Assembly: GCA_017996175.1 (NCBI GenBank)
Contig: JAGOHK010000007.1
Coordinates: 28,465-92,464 of the forward strand
DNA length: 64,000 nucleotides
Direction: 5' to 3'
Origin: Leptospiraceae bacterium
Lineage (GTDB): Bacteria; Spirochaetota; Leptospiria; Leptospirales; Leptospiraceae
Below are positions 27,137 to 35,862 of this stretch, in pieces. Positions within the stretch are counted from its first letter, which is position 1; each line of letters begins with the position of its first letter. A program made the translations under genes and the position numbers. Under the pieces are notes generated by a model, which saw nothing but the letters and a program-made list of their open reading frames with translations, was not told the origin of the DNA and did not search any database.

Positions 27137-27549
27137 TGTCACATGAACAAGAGAGTCAAGTGTGTTATTTGAGCATCAATACGTTTGAAGACTTACTTAT
27201 CGCTAGAAAGAAAGCAAGGCTTCTTATGGAAATTAATCATTTTTCCATTTTGAATCAAACAAAATTTATTACTGCCATTTCAGAGCTTCTAAGAAACGCA
27301 CTTATTCATGCAACTAAAGGAAATGCAAAATTCTCTATCATTGAAAAGTCAAATAAAATTGGGATAAAAGCTTTTATCTCTGACAATGGACCGGGTATTC
27401 AAAATGTATCTCTCTCCATGACAGAAGGATATAGCACAGTAGGATCTTTAGGACTTGGATTAAGCGGTGCTCAAAAGTTAAGTGATGATTTTTCAATTTC
27501 CTCTACTGTCGATGTCGGAACAAATGTTCAGATTATAAAATGGAAATAA
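27136..27549 (+). CDS. rsbT: Stressosome switch kinase RsbT
   Basis: 137 residues, one GHKL ATPase domain: N box in E-L-L-R-N-A-L-I-H, G1 in S-D-N-G-P-G-I and the G2 region S-L-G-L-G-L-S-G-A-Q-K-L, ending in V-Q-I-I-K-W-K as RsbT proteins do. In Bacillus RsbT phosphorylates RsbR and RsbS and then activates RsbU. No RsbU is encoded here, so its released form must act on something else. It overlaps the next gene by 10 nt. Confidence 0.9.
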   Translation: MSHEQESQVCYLSINTFEDLLIARKKARLLMEINHFSILNQTKFITAISELLRNALIHATKGNAKFSIIEKSNKIGIKAFISDNGPGIQNVSLSMTEGYSTVGSLGLGLSGAQKLSDDFSISSTVDVGTNVQIIKWK

Positions 27550-28529
27550 AACAATCTGAAATTTTAGAAATAGGGATTGCCGATGAGGCAAATGTACTAT
27601 ATGCGCGTCGTTTATTTCGTAATTTTTTTAAGTCTCTGGGATTTATAGACTTTGATCTAGATAAGATGGAATTAGTAGTTTCCGAGCTAGGGACTAATAT
27701 TGTAAAATATGGAGTCAGGGGAATAATTACTGCTAAGCGAATTAAGTATCTATCGCATACAGGCATTGAAATAATAGCAAAAGATAGAGGAAAAGGAATT
27801 TCAAATATAATGGAGTTTCTAAATAAAAAACCAGTAATAAATACCAGTAGCTCCTTAAAATCAGGTCTTTCAGCTATTTACAATTTAACAGATGAGTTTG
27901 AATATCTAAATTCAGAAAATGGTACCACAATTACACTACGTAAATGGCTTCCTTTCAATGAGGCAACTCTTAAGTATTCGGTAATATCCCGACCTAAGCC
28001 CGGCGAACTAAAAAATGGAGATGCTTTTTTTATTAAGCAACTTCCTAAATTTTCTTTTTTCTGCGTCATTGATGCATTAGGACATGGTGAGCAAGCAGCG
28101 GCTACTGCCAATATTGCGATGGACTGCATAAAGTTATATTACTATTTGCCGCTCTCAGAAATATTTTTAAAATGCCATGAACATCTTGATCATAGTCATG
28201 GCATAGCAATATCTATTTGTAAAATTTATACACGAGAAAGTAAAATGGAATATGTCGGAGTGGGAGATGTAAAATTACGAGTATTCGGCGCTCCAGAATC
28301 ACTTCGAATTTTCAATCATAATGGAACAGTAGGTATGAATATGGAGCCAATTAAATTACAGACGTATAAATATTTTTCTGGCTCTACGTTTATTATGCAC
28401 ACTGATGGAATTGCCGACTTTGAATTAAATCAAGATACACTCAGATTAATTCCCCAGGCAATAGCAAGCTTTGTAATGGAAAAAGAGGCAAGGTCATCGG
28501 ACGATGCAACAGTTTTAGTAGCGAGGTAA
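27540..28529 (+). CDS. Fusion of RsbT/RsbW-like ATPase and RsbX-like phosphatase
   Basis: 329 residues. Residues 5-140 are a second GHKL ATPase domain (E-L-V-V-S-E-L-G-T-N-I-V-K-Y, K-D-R-G-K-G-I, T-T-I-T-L-R-K-W). Residues 150-329 are a PP2C/SpoIIE-type phosphatase with the metal-binding aspartates in N-G-D-A-F, V-I-D-A-L-G-H-G, H-T-D-G-I-A-D and S-D-D-A-T-V. RsbX resets stressosomes by dephosphorylating RsbR and RsbS; here it is joined to an extra kinase-like domain. The overlap with rsbT fixes it as part of the module. Confidence 0.88.
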   Translation: MEIKQSEILEIGIADEANVLYARRLFRNFFKSLGFIDFDLDKMELVVSELGTNIVKYGVRGIITAKRIKYLSHTGIEIIAKDRGKGISNIMEFLNKKPVINTSSSLKSGLSAIYNLTDEFEYLNSENGTTITLRKWLPFNEATLKYSVISRPKPGELKNGDAFFIKQLPKFSFFCVIDALGHGEQAAATANIAMDCIKLYYYLPLSEIFLKCHEHLDHSHGIAISICKIYTRESKMEYVGVGDVKLRVFGAPESLRIFNHNGTVGMNMEPIKLQTYKYFSGSTFIMHTDGIADFELNQDTLRLIPQAIASFVMEKEARSSDDATVLVAR

Positions 28530-28532
28530 TGT

Positions 28533-29183
28533 ATGGATTCAATATATATTTTATATTTATTATTTTTTTTCGGATTTGCTATTTCAATTGCAATTTCACT
28601 GGTTGTTTTTCTTAAACAAGAAAAACTAAAAAACTCCAATCAGGATTTATATAGCTTTCTTTATAAATTAGAAAGCACATTAAAAGTCACCAATATGCAA
28701 ATTCAAGACTCCATTGGAAAAATTGGACAGGGCACAAATGGAGCAATTGAGAAATTTGTAGAAGTTCTAAATATAAATGACAATATCTCTCGAGAATTGA
28801 ATTCAGTGAAAGACCAAATTCACTTAGATTCCCTACCAGAAAAAGAAGAACAGAAACAGAAAATTGAAAAAATTTTAGAAAACAGTAAATTTCAAAAACA
28901 GAATATCCACGAAATTATTAGCCGTCTCCAATTCGAGGATATAACAAAACAAATCAACACACATGTAACCGAATTATTAACACTTGTTGCATCCGAATTA
29001 AAAAAACAAACTGAGGATTATTCAAATCCAAAATCAGAAGAAGAAATTCGAAAAGAATTAGCTGAGGAGATTATTCGACTTTCCACGATGCAATCAGAAC
29101 GAGATAATGCAAATAAAGCTCTCTCGCAAACTCCGATCGCTGAAACCAAAAAAGAGAACTCTCAGGACGTGACTTTTTTTTGA
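28533..29183 (+). CDS. Membrane-anchored CheZ-like phosphatase candidate
   Basis: 216 residues. One N-terminal membrane helix (residues 5-27) is followed by long coiled-coil helices. Near residue 133 it reads L-Q-F-E-D-I-T-K-Q, which matches the catalytic helix of CheZ (F-Q-D-L-T-G-Q in E. coli). D136 and Q140 keep the D-x3-Q spacing of CheZ Asp143 and Gln147. After a charged linker the protein ends in S-Q-D-V-T-F-F, comparable to the CheY-binding C-terminal peptide of CheZ. The gene starts 3 nt after the stressosome phosphatase. This is inference from motifs; overall similarity to CheZ is low. Confidence 0.6.
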   Translation: MDSIYILYLLFFFGFAISIAISLVVFLKQEKLKNSNQDLYSFLYKLESTLKVTNMQIQDSIGKIGQGTNGAIEKFVEVLNINDNISRELNSVKDQIHLDSLPEKEEQKQKIEKILENSKFQKQNIHEIISRLQFEDITKQINTHVTELLTLVASELKKQTEDYSNPKSEEEIRKELAEEIIRLSTMQSERDNANKALSQTPIAETKKENSQDVTFF

Positions 29184-29224
29184 AGAACGTGAACTTGGTG
29201 AAATACTAAAGAGGTATAAAACGA

Positions 29225-30472
29225 ATGCTGATTAACATACTCATAGGATTGCTAGCCGGATCAATTGTTACGAGTATTTTAATTTTTTTGTATTCAAAAC
29301 AATTAAAAGAAAAACTTTCTTCGACCACAGAAGAGCTAAATAAATTAAAAGAGCAAAATGATCTTTTAAAAGTGCAGAGTGAGAGTTATCGCACGTTAGC
29401 CGCTTCGATATTAGAAAAAACATACCAAGATATTCCTCGTTACGTAAATATAAAAAAAGACCTAGCAGTATCCAATGTGAACGTGGACGACATCGCATCT
29501 TCCCTTCGGGATACGAATGATAAATTAGTAACACATTTCTCTGGAATTCTTTCGAATATTGATGGGATAGTTAAAGAAGTAATTCGAGAAACTAGTAACG
29601 CGGAGCATGAGCTTTTAGCTTTCGTAACAGATGGAACCAAGGACAATGAGTTCAAGGCACTTACCGATGAAGGAAGCATTCTAACCAATCATCAATTTCT
29701 AGCATTCATTCAAGGAAAATACAATCATTTATTACAGAAAATCATTGATGAGTTAGTCGTTACCCATGAAAGAAAATCAGAAGACATCACAACTCTAGAC
29801 AGCATATACCATAGAGTACAAGGCATTACAGCATTTTCAGATGCGATATCCGAAATAGCTGGTGGAATAGAACTTATTTCTTTGAATGCAAATATTGAAG
29901 CGGCGCACGCGGGTAGTGCAGGACGTGGCTTCGTCATAGTAGCCAATGAAATTCGAAGACTTGCTGGAGAATCGGAAGATGCCGCAGACAAAATTCGAAA
30001 AGAAATAAAGTTAACAAATGCATTTATAAAAGAAGCAATCCACACAATCAAAGATGCAATGGATGCGGAATCTAAGTATTTGAATTCAACGATTGCAATC
30101 ATTCAAGATGTTTTTATCGCAATGACAAAAACCTTGTTTCATCTTATCTTTCAATTGACCGGTACTCTTATGAACTCAATGGGAAATACTAGCAAAATAA
30201 AAGGGGAAATTGATATGGCAATTAATGCAATGCAATTTGATACATTCATTGTTCAGTTAACGGAAACGATTACTCAATCCTTAAAAAATGCTTCTACTAA
30301 TGTGGATACTCTAAGTAAAGAGAGTATCAATAATCTAGAAAAACTAAATCTCTTTTCAGCTAAAGACCTAGCTGGGTTTAGAGAAACTCTTTCCAATATT
30401 GAAAAAGAAACAAAAACTTCCTTTCAGCGAGGAAGCCAAAAACAAGCAGACGCAGATGTTACGTTTTTCTAA
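29225..30472 (+). CDS. MCP-like signalling protein with short membrane anchor and DVTFF tail
   Basis: 415 residues. One N-terminal membrane helix (3-24) and almost no periplasmic part; a coiled coil leads to an MCP tip (E-L-I-S-L-N-A-N-I-E-A-A-H-A-G with G-R-G-F-V-I-V-A-N-E-I-R), with His for the usual Arg. Near residue 337 it has M-Q-F-D-T-F-I-V-Q, resembling the CheZ-type helix of its neighbour. It ends in D-A-D-V-T-F-F, the same last five residues as the preceding protein. It may be a receptor-like scaffold reporting cytosolic or membrane state rather than an external ligand. It is the last gene before a repeat-filled gap. Confidence 0.8.
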   Translation: MLINILIGLLAGSIVTSILIFLYSKQLKEKLSSTTEELNKLKEQNDLLKVQSESYRTLAASILEKTYQDIPRYVNIKKDLAVSNVNVDDIASSLRDTNDKLVTHFSGILSNIDGIVKEVIRETSNAEHELLAFVTDGTKDNEFKALTDEGSILTNHQFLAFIQGKYNHLLQKIIDELVVTHERKSEDITTLDSIYHRVQGITAFSDAISEIAGGIELISLNANIEAAHAGSAGRGFVIVANEIRRLAGESEDAADKIRKEIKLTNAFIKEAIHTIKDAMDAESKYLNSTIAIIQDVFIAMTKTLFHLIFQLTGTLMNSMGNTSKIKGEIDMAINAMQFDTFIVQLTETITQSLKNASTNVDTLSKESINNLEKLNLFSAKDLAGFRETLSNIEKETKTSFQRGSQKQADADVTFF

Positions 30473-30814
30473 AGGAAACTGCACAGCGTTACAGTTAATG
30501 CTGTCAAGTTAAGGATTTTCTCACCACCGATGGACACCGAGAGCACCGATAACGGAACGATGTTAATTTGATTTATCATATTCTTCTCGGTTTCATAAAG
30601 AGCGTTGTTTAGTGCCATATTATTCAATTCCAAAACCAAAATAAAAACCATCGTATCTTTTATCGTTCTTTTTATCGGTGTTCATTCCACCCTGCGCTTG
30701 GTCGCGCCCTACGCCTTCGCATGGTATTCTTTACATATTTCTCTCTTGACCAGAAATCGGAAAAAGAAAAAACTAGACGGTAAAATCCTAATTTAGTATA
30801 CATTAATTCAACCT
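30473..30814. repeat. Gene-free gap with dispersed repeats
   Basis: The gap has no supported gene; a 63-codon frame at 30605-30796 is repeat sequence. At 30519-30550 there is an ACCACCGATGGACACCGA-type unit. At 30629-30667 there are 39 bases whose exact reverse complement occurs at 58707-58745. At 30700-30733 there is a CTACGCCTTCGCATGGTA unit similar to 53297-53329 and, inverted, to 59361 and 63746. These repeats separate the MCP at 30815 from the stressosome cluster. Confidence 0.7.
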
Positions 30815-33367
30815 ATGAATGAATCTCATAAAAAAAATATACGCAATTTTGTATCACATTTTTGGTTGTATTCAGAATTATTCTGGATACTTGCCGTTCT
30901 CCCGCTGATTGTAGCATTTAGTATTAAGTTTATAGATCTTAGCTCGGGGCAAATTCAGACTATCCTCATTTCTGTAACTGGTATTACTATTGTCCAATTT
31001 ATGATTTGTATCTATTTTAATCAAAAAATTTATTCACCGTTTGTGGACTACTTGAAATTAGTCTTAGAGGAAAAGGAAGTTGGAAAAGAAATTTATGTAG
31101 CAGCACAGGAGCGTTTCACTTCTCTTCCTTGGATGCATTCCTTGGAAATTTTTATCCGGTGGATAATCGGTGTTGTAGTTACAGTAGGAAGTGTAGCATT
31201 ACACGAAGAAAGTAAAATTTCCCAAATTGTAAATTTAACTGGTGCCGGTCTATTTGGATTATTTTTGCATACAGTATGTGCTTATACTACGAATGAATTT
31301 CTAGTTACTCGGATTGCAAAATCAGGAATATTCAATCATAATTTTTCGGAAAAAAATATTCATAACAAAAAAATGTTTACCCCACTTGCGTTTCAGATTG
31401 GTTCCACACTTATTCTATTATCTCTTTCTATTCTTTTAGTTTCATTTAATTTAAATTATCGTTCCCTTTTCAATGCATTTGTGAATCAATTGGATAATAT
31501 CAATGAAGGAAATCTTCAAACTCTAGAAAATTTTTATTATTCTAGAGAACAAGACATTTCAAAATTTGTAGAAGATGAAGAAGTAATAAACTTAGTAAAA
31601 CAAAATAACTGGCTAATACTAGATCAATACTTAGCAGCCTACTACTCGAATCAGGCAAATTTTTATGAGAATAATTTCATTTTTACCCTCGATCCTGGTT
31701 ACACAGTCGTAGCGAGTGGATTACCTAAACGTGCTAGTGTTGGATTGAAAATGATTGATGTTACACTTGCTAAACCCAACATAGACGCAGGGATAAAAGG
31801 TAAATTACTTTTTAGTAAAATGCATACTTCTCCTGTCACGTTTCAGCCTGTTATCTTATTAACCGCTCCTATTAAGGACAATGGAAAAGTAATCGCTATT
31901 GCAGCGTTTGCGTTTAAAATCGGGGACTTTGCTGATAACTTAATCGAAAATGTAACGATTGGATCAGACGGGTTTCCATTTTTTCTGACCAAAGACTTAA
32001 TTGTAATTGCTCATAAGAACCCCAAGGAAGCGATGTTAGATAAGAGTAATGCTGATTATGCGCAGGTAATGTTAGAGGCTGATAGCAATTTGCCAATCAG
32101 TTATTTTGAAGAGAGGACAAACCGTTTTCTGAAAAAGAAAACAAGCCCTAAGTATGATTTAATAGTTTTATCGAATATATTACAAAGAGACTTAGAAAAA
32201 CCAGCATTTGACAGTGTTAGAGATATTACAATTATAACAATTGTTAGCCTTTTTATTATTGGGGTATTTCTTTATTATATTCTAAATCTAAAGTTAAATG
32301 AACTTACCAATAGTTCCGTTATCTTAAATAAAATGGCAGAAGGGGATTTGACTGTAAAATTCAATATAGTTTCGATGGATGAAGTTGGAAGTATACAACA
32401 TAACTTATCGACTTTCACTAAAAAATTATCTTCCATTATCAAGACAGATATTCAGATTGCGGATAACCTTGCTTCTTCGTCAGAGCAAATGCATATTTCC
32501 CTAGATAGTCTCTCAGGAAATGCACAGAGCCAAGCGGCGGCATCGGAGGAAATATCTGCTTCCATAGAAGAAATTTCTGCCGGCATAGACAGTGTAAACG
32601 CTCGTGCAGAAGATCAATTTAGTAAAGTAGAAATTTTAGATGAGAAGATGGGTGAGTTAACGGAAACGATTGCAGCAATGGGAGATGAGATAACAAGCAT
32701 TAGTCGCAAAGTAATTTCAATTGTCCAAGATGCAAGTAAGGGAGAACAATCCCTTGATAAAATGAATTTAAGTATTTCTAAAATAAGCACAAGCTCAAAA
32801 CAGATAACTAGCGTGGTTGAAATTATAACAAGTATTTCTTCTCAAATCAATTTGCTTGCCTTAAATGCAGCCATAGAAGCAGCAAGAGCTGGTGACTCAG
32901 GAAGAGGTTTCGCAGTAGTAGCCGATGAAATTAGTAAATTGGCAGAGAAAACTTCTAGGAGTATTAAGGACATATCGAATTTAGTAAATACAAACCAAAC
33001 TGAAATCTTACAGGGAAATAAAATTATTCAAGACACTATTTCAAATATCCACAAAGTCATTGAAGGCGTAAATTCTTTTCAGTCCATGGCGGAAACTTTG
33101 GAGATGCAAGTAAAAGTGCAAAAAGCAATTAATTCCACAGCAAACGAAGAAGTAAATAACCTAAACCAAATGACTTCCATGATTCGTTCTGCTATGCAAG
33201 AACAAAAAATAGCCATTGAAGAAGTAGCAAAAACAATTTACGGGATAAATGATATTACCCAATCAACTGCTGCCGGTATAGAAGAGTTAAACGCAACATC
33301 CCAGGGAATAGCGGAAACGGCTGATTTGCTCCAAAAGGAAATGAGCTTTTTTAAGATTGAGAAATAG
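30815..33367 (+). CDS. Polytopic methyl-accepting chemotaxis protein
   Basis: 850 residues. The N-terminal third has about five hydrophobic segments (residues 18-36, 46-66, 108-126, 137-158 and 190-210), followed by an extracytoplasmic Cache-like domain (about 215-465), a further membrane helix ([12 protein letters not shown], near 470-490), a HAMP region and the MCP signalling hairpin ([17 protein letters not shown], near 690). This multi-helix MCP type is frequent in Leptospira. It probably sends external signals to CheA. A hairpin terminator follows. Confidence 0.9.
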   Translation: MNESHKKNIRNFVSHFWLYSELFWILAVLPLIVAFSIKFIDLSSGQIQTILISVTGITIVQFMICIYFNQKIYSPFVDYLKLVLEEKEVGKEIYVAAQERFTSLPWMHSLEIFIRWIIGVVVTVGSVALHEESKISQIVNLTGAGLFGLFLHTVCAYTTNEFLVTRIAKSGIFNHNFSEKNIHNKKMFTPLAFQIGSTLILLSLSILLVSFNLNYRSLFNAFVNQLDNINEGNLQTLENFYYSREQDISKFVEDEEVINLVKQNNWLILDQYLAAYYSNQANFYENNFIFTLDPGYTVVASGLPKRASVGLKMIDVTLAKPNIDAGIKGKLLFSKMHTSPVTFQPVILLTAPIKDNGKVIAIAAFAFKIGDFADNLIENVTIGSDGFPFFLTKDLIVIAHKNPKEAMLDKSNADYAQVMLEADSNLPISYFEERTNRFLKKKTSPKYDLIVLSNILQRDLEKPAFDSVRDITIITIVSLFIIGVFLYYILNLKLNELTNSSVILNKMAEGDLTVKFNIVSMDEVGSIQHNLSTFTKKLSSIIKTDIQIADNLASSSEQMHISLDSLSGNAQSQAAASEEISASIEEISAGIDSVNARAEDQFSKVEILDEKMGELTETIAAMGDEITSISRKVISIVQDASKGEQSLDKMNLSISKISTSSKQITSVVEIITSISSQINLLALNAAIEAARAGDSGRGFAVVADEISKLAEKTSRSIKDISNLVNTNQTEILQGNKIIQDTISNIHKVIEGVNSFQSMAETLEMQVKVQKAINSTANEEVNNLNQMTSMIRSAMQEQKIAIEEVAKTIYGINDITQSTAAGIEELNATSQGIAETADLLQKEMSFFKIEK

Positions 33368-33415
33368 GGATTGTGTAAAAGCGCAACTGACACGCAAAGC
33401 TATTCCGATGAGCGC

Positions 33416-33450
33416 AAATGCGGAATAATAAAATTATCCGCATTTTTCTC
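33416..33450 (+). terminator. Rho-independent terminator after the MCP gene
   Basis: AATGCGGA-(A)-TAAT pairs with ATTA-TCCGCATT around a short A-rich loop and runs into TTTCTC. It ends the plus-strand transcript between the converging MCP and beta-barrel genes. Confidence 0.65.
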
Positions 33451-33454
33451 AAAA

Positions 33455-34477
33455 CTAAAAACCTTTACTAAACTCAAACTGCCAGTAAGCATTATTCAAA
33501 GTTGAAGTAGATTGAACTATGCTAGAATATAAAAGACTCCCTACGAGTATTGTAGTCGGGTCATCACTTAGCGTATAATTGCTATTATACGTTCTAACAT
33601 ACTTCTCACTTATCACACCAAACTTTGTAGAAAACCAAGTAGAATACTTAAATATAAACCCTGCATTTTGAGCAGTTCCCACTACCATAAAGTCAGATAA
33701 GCTAGCACCGATTATCAGGAGTCCTGGATTGCCTAAAAGAATATCTAAAGTCAAATCTGTCTTAGTTCCTTTTAGGTTAAATCTTTCGAAGGAATATGTA
33801 AAGTCCAACCATCTAAAAATTTTGTATTCAAACCCTAAACCAGGAACAAGCCCTGTGGCTTTGGAGTATGACCCTTTGCCGCTATTTAGTACAGCTGCCC
33901 CAGTAAATCCAGAGGCATTGACACCTAAAAATCCAAACCCACTCAAACCATAACCCTGTTCAAAAATATAATTACGCAGATAGAATCCTAAATTGAATCG
34001 GTTCGTAATCGGGTGAAAATATGCAATCCAAGTTTTTGTTACATCTTCTTGCCAATCATAATTTCCTATCTTCATTGTAAGGATAGAATCGCCACCAAAA
34101 GAATCGAACGATGCGTAGGAATTACTTGCTAGAACTGTGGTAGACCTTTTGTCGTACAAGATCCTAAAAGCATCCTTAAATCGATATTCCAAACCCTGAT
34201 TGGATTGAGTTGCCCCAGCACCTGACTTTGTTGTGTCGGAGCCCAGAGACGCAATCCCATTAACCGCAGAAAGAGCCGTAAGCGCACTGGAAGCAGTTCG
34301 CCCCTCTCCAACTTCCGGAATTGTATAACTTCCAAAACCAATTAAACCCCGAATGAATATCCTATGCGTATCTGGCTCTGGAAATTCATCTGGTTTCTCA
34401 TGAGTCTGATCTTTGGCGAACACTGGATTCAAAGCAAATAAAATCGCTATGAGTAAGATGATTTTTTTTATTGTCAT
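33455..34477 (-). CDS. Predicted outer-membrane beta-barrel protein
   Basis: 340 residues with a signal peptide (cleavage after PVFA, about residue 21). The body is rich in Gly, Ser and aromatic residues with alternating amphipathic strands and ends in F (E-F-S-K-G-F), the usual C-terminal signature of outer-membrane barrels. The family is not recognised. It starts 10 nt after the third of three tandem TRL-like lipoprotein genes and was probably expressed with them. Confidence 0.65.
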   Translation of the reverse strand: MTIKKIILLIAILFALNPVFAKDQTHEKPDEFPEPDTHRIFIRGLIGFGSYTIPEVGEGRTASSALTALSAVNGIASLGSDTTKSGAGATQSNQGLEYRFKDAFRILYDKRSTTVLASNSYASFDSFGGDSILTMKIGNYDWQEDVTKTWIAYFHPITNRFNLGFYLRNYIFEQGYGLSGFGFLGVNASGFTGAAVLNSGKGSYSKATGLVPGLGFEYKIFRWLDFTYSFERFNLKGTKTDLTLDILLGNPGLLIIGASLSDFMVVGTAQNAGFIFKYSTWFSTKFGVISEKYVRTYNSNYTLSDDPTTILVGSLLYSSIVQSTSTLNNAYWQFEFSKGF

Positions 34478-34486
34478 GGCTAATCC

Positions 34487-34819
34487 TTATTCACCCCAAA
34501 CGACAACACATTCTCGATAGAATAGAATTGTTAAAACATTCAAAGAAGTATAATCCACAACGGCTACTTTCGTTATTCCCCCATTTGCTTTTGCTTCTTC
34601 AATAGATCCACCACTTCCATAAAAAAATAGATTTATCAAAAATCCAGAAACAGAACAAGATTTTCCCGATTTTAGAATTTTAGCAGATGCGATTTGACTT
34701 CCATTTTGGGTAACATATTGGGAAGTACTAGAATAAAGAACTCCATGCATAGGGGAGGTACAAGCTTGTATAAATAAAGTGAATACAATTAAACCGATAG
34801 ATAAAATATTTTTTTTCAT
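34487..34819 (-). CDS. TRL-like lipoprotein, third of three tandem copies
   Basis: About 110 residues from ATG 34819, which overlaps the stop of the preceding gene (ATGA) and has AGGAGA before it; an upstream in-frame ATG at 34846 is less likely. The signal peptide ends in a lipobox Cys (I-Q-A-C). The mature part shows the TRL pattern: P-M-H-G, S-G-K-S-C-S, an E-A-K-A-N-G-G-I-T-K-V-x-x-V-D-Y and a C-terminal Cys followed by V-V-W-G. The function of the family is unknown. Confidence 0.75.
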   Translation of the reverse strand: MKKNILSIGLIVFTLFIQACTSPMHGVLYSSTSQYVTQNGSQIASAKILKSGKSCSVSGFLINLFFYGSGGSIEEAKANGGITKVAVVDYTSLNVLTILFYRECVVVWGE

Positions 34820-35139
34820 TTTGCTTCTCCTGATACGATTGTACAATAATTTCTATAGAGTGTGCTTAAAACACTTACAGTAGAGTGGTCAACTGTAGCA
34901 ATTCTCTGAATCCCATTTTCGAATGCAATTTCTCCAGCACTGGCAGAGCCAAAGCTAATCAAAAATAAAATAGAATGCTGGCATCCTGATGCAGTTTTTG
35001 TGACTTTCACATCATTGGCTGGATTAAAGTTGCCAGCAAAATCATTGGAAGTAAAAAGAGCGCCATGAGTAGGACCTGTCGCGCAATTGAATAAAATTAA
35101 TATTACGATAGTTAAAAAAAGTTTTAGAATATATTTCAT
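34816..35139 (-). CDS. TRL-like lipoprotein, second of three tandem copies
   Basis: 107 residues with a signal peptide and lipobox (I-L-F-N-C). It has the same elements as its neighbours: G-P-T-H-G, a Ser-G-C before a hydrophobic segment, N-G-I-Q-R-I-A-T-V-D-H and a terminal C-T-I-V-S-G. Similarity between the three copies is moderate, so the duplication is old. It lies 3 nt after the first copy. Confidence 0.75.
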   Translation of the reverse strand: MKYILKLFLTIVILILFNCATGPTHGALFTSNDFAGNFNPANDVKVTKTASGCQHSILFLISFGSASAGEIAFENGIQRIATVDHSTVSVLSTLYRNYCTIVSGEAK

Positions 35140-35142
35140 TTG

Positions 35143-35622
35143 TTATTTTCCTCTCTTTGCTGGAGTTTTTGCTTCTGCTCTAGGCTCTACAACTGCTGGT
35201 GCTGGAGAACTATCGAAACTATCTTTGCTGCCAAGCACAATTGTACAGAATCGGTGATAGACCGAACCTAAAATAGCGAATTGCTCGTATTCTACGGAGG
35301 ATACTTTTGTTATACCCGCACTTTTTTTTGCATTCTCAATTCCAGAATTCCCCCAAGATACAAGAAACAGTACGGAATGAGAACAACCTTCTGCTTTTAT
35401 ATTTCCCTCGGTATTATTACCAATGGAACCTGGAACGGTGTTTCGATGATAAACACCCCCGCCTATATGCATATAATTTATGTTCGCATACCTTGGTGTT
35501 GGGTTCGTGACTGCCCCGTATGAATTTACAGATGTAATTGAATTTAAACCTGTGCAATGCGTTAGATTGATAAGTGTAATCAAAAAAACCAACAAAGCCA
35601 AGTGAATCTTATTTTTTCCCAT
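35143..35622 (-). CDS. TRL-like lipoprotein, first of three tandem copies
   Basis: 159 residues; signal peptide ending in L-T-H-C. The TRL elements (E-G-C-S-H-S-V-L-F-L, A-G-I-T-K-V-S-S-V-E-Y, C-T-I-V-L-G) are followed by a Pro/Ala/Lys-rich tail of about 30 residues absent from the other copies. It is the first gene of the four-gene minus-strand operon (three TRL-like, one barrel protein). Confidence 0.75.
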   Translation of the reverse strand: MGKNKIHLALLVFLITLINLTHCTGLNSITSVNSYGAVTNPTPRYANINYMHIGGGVYHRNTVPGSIGNNTEGNIKAEGCSHSVLFLVSWGNSGIENAKKSAGITKVSSVEYEQFAILGSVYHRFCTIVLGSKDSFDSSPAPAVVEPRAEAKTPAKRGK

Positions 35623-35862
35623 TTTTATTCCTCTTACTTTAATTTATTAAATTCTTCTCGAACTTCTATTCCGAGTCTTGAGCTAGGAATTATTACCAGT
35701 AAAGCCCCAAAGCTCAAAAAATAGATTTACCATCCTTAGTGTTACTCTTTATTTTTGTCAAAGAAAAATAATTTTTTCCTCTAGTTTTATTTTTTTCAGC
35801 AAGCCTAATTTTATTTTCATTTGACCCGTACCCTTTTTCGAAAATCATGGAATTTAGAATTT

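Noticed and set aside
30605..30796. A 63-codon open frame before the polytopic MCP
   Set aside because: It is made of dispersed repeat sequence shared with 58707-58745 and has no ribosome site.
21638..33367. Searched for sigma-B, RsbU, RsbV or RsbW homologues near the stressosome genes
   Set aside because: None found in the window; the HATPase proteins at 27136, 27540 and 53389 are better explained as RsbT, a phosphatase fusion and a cNMP-linked ATPase.
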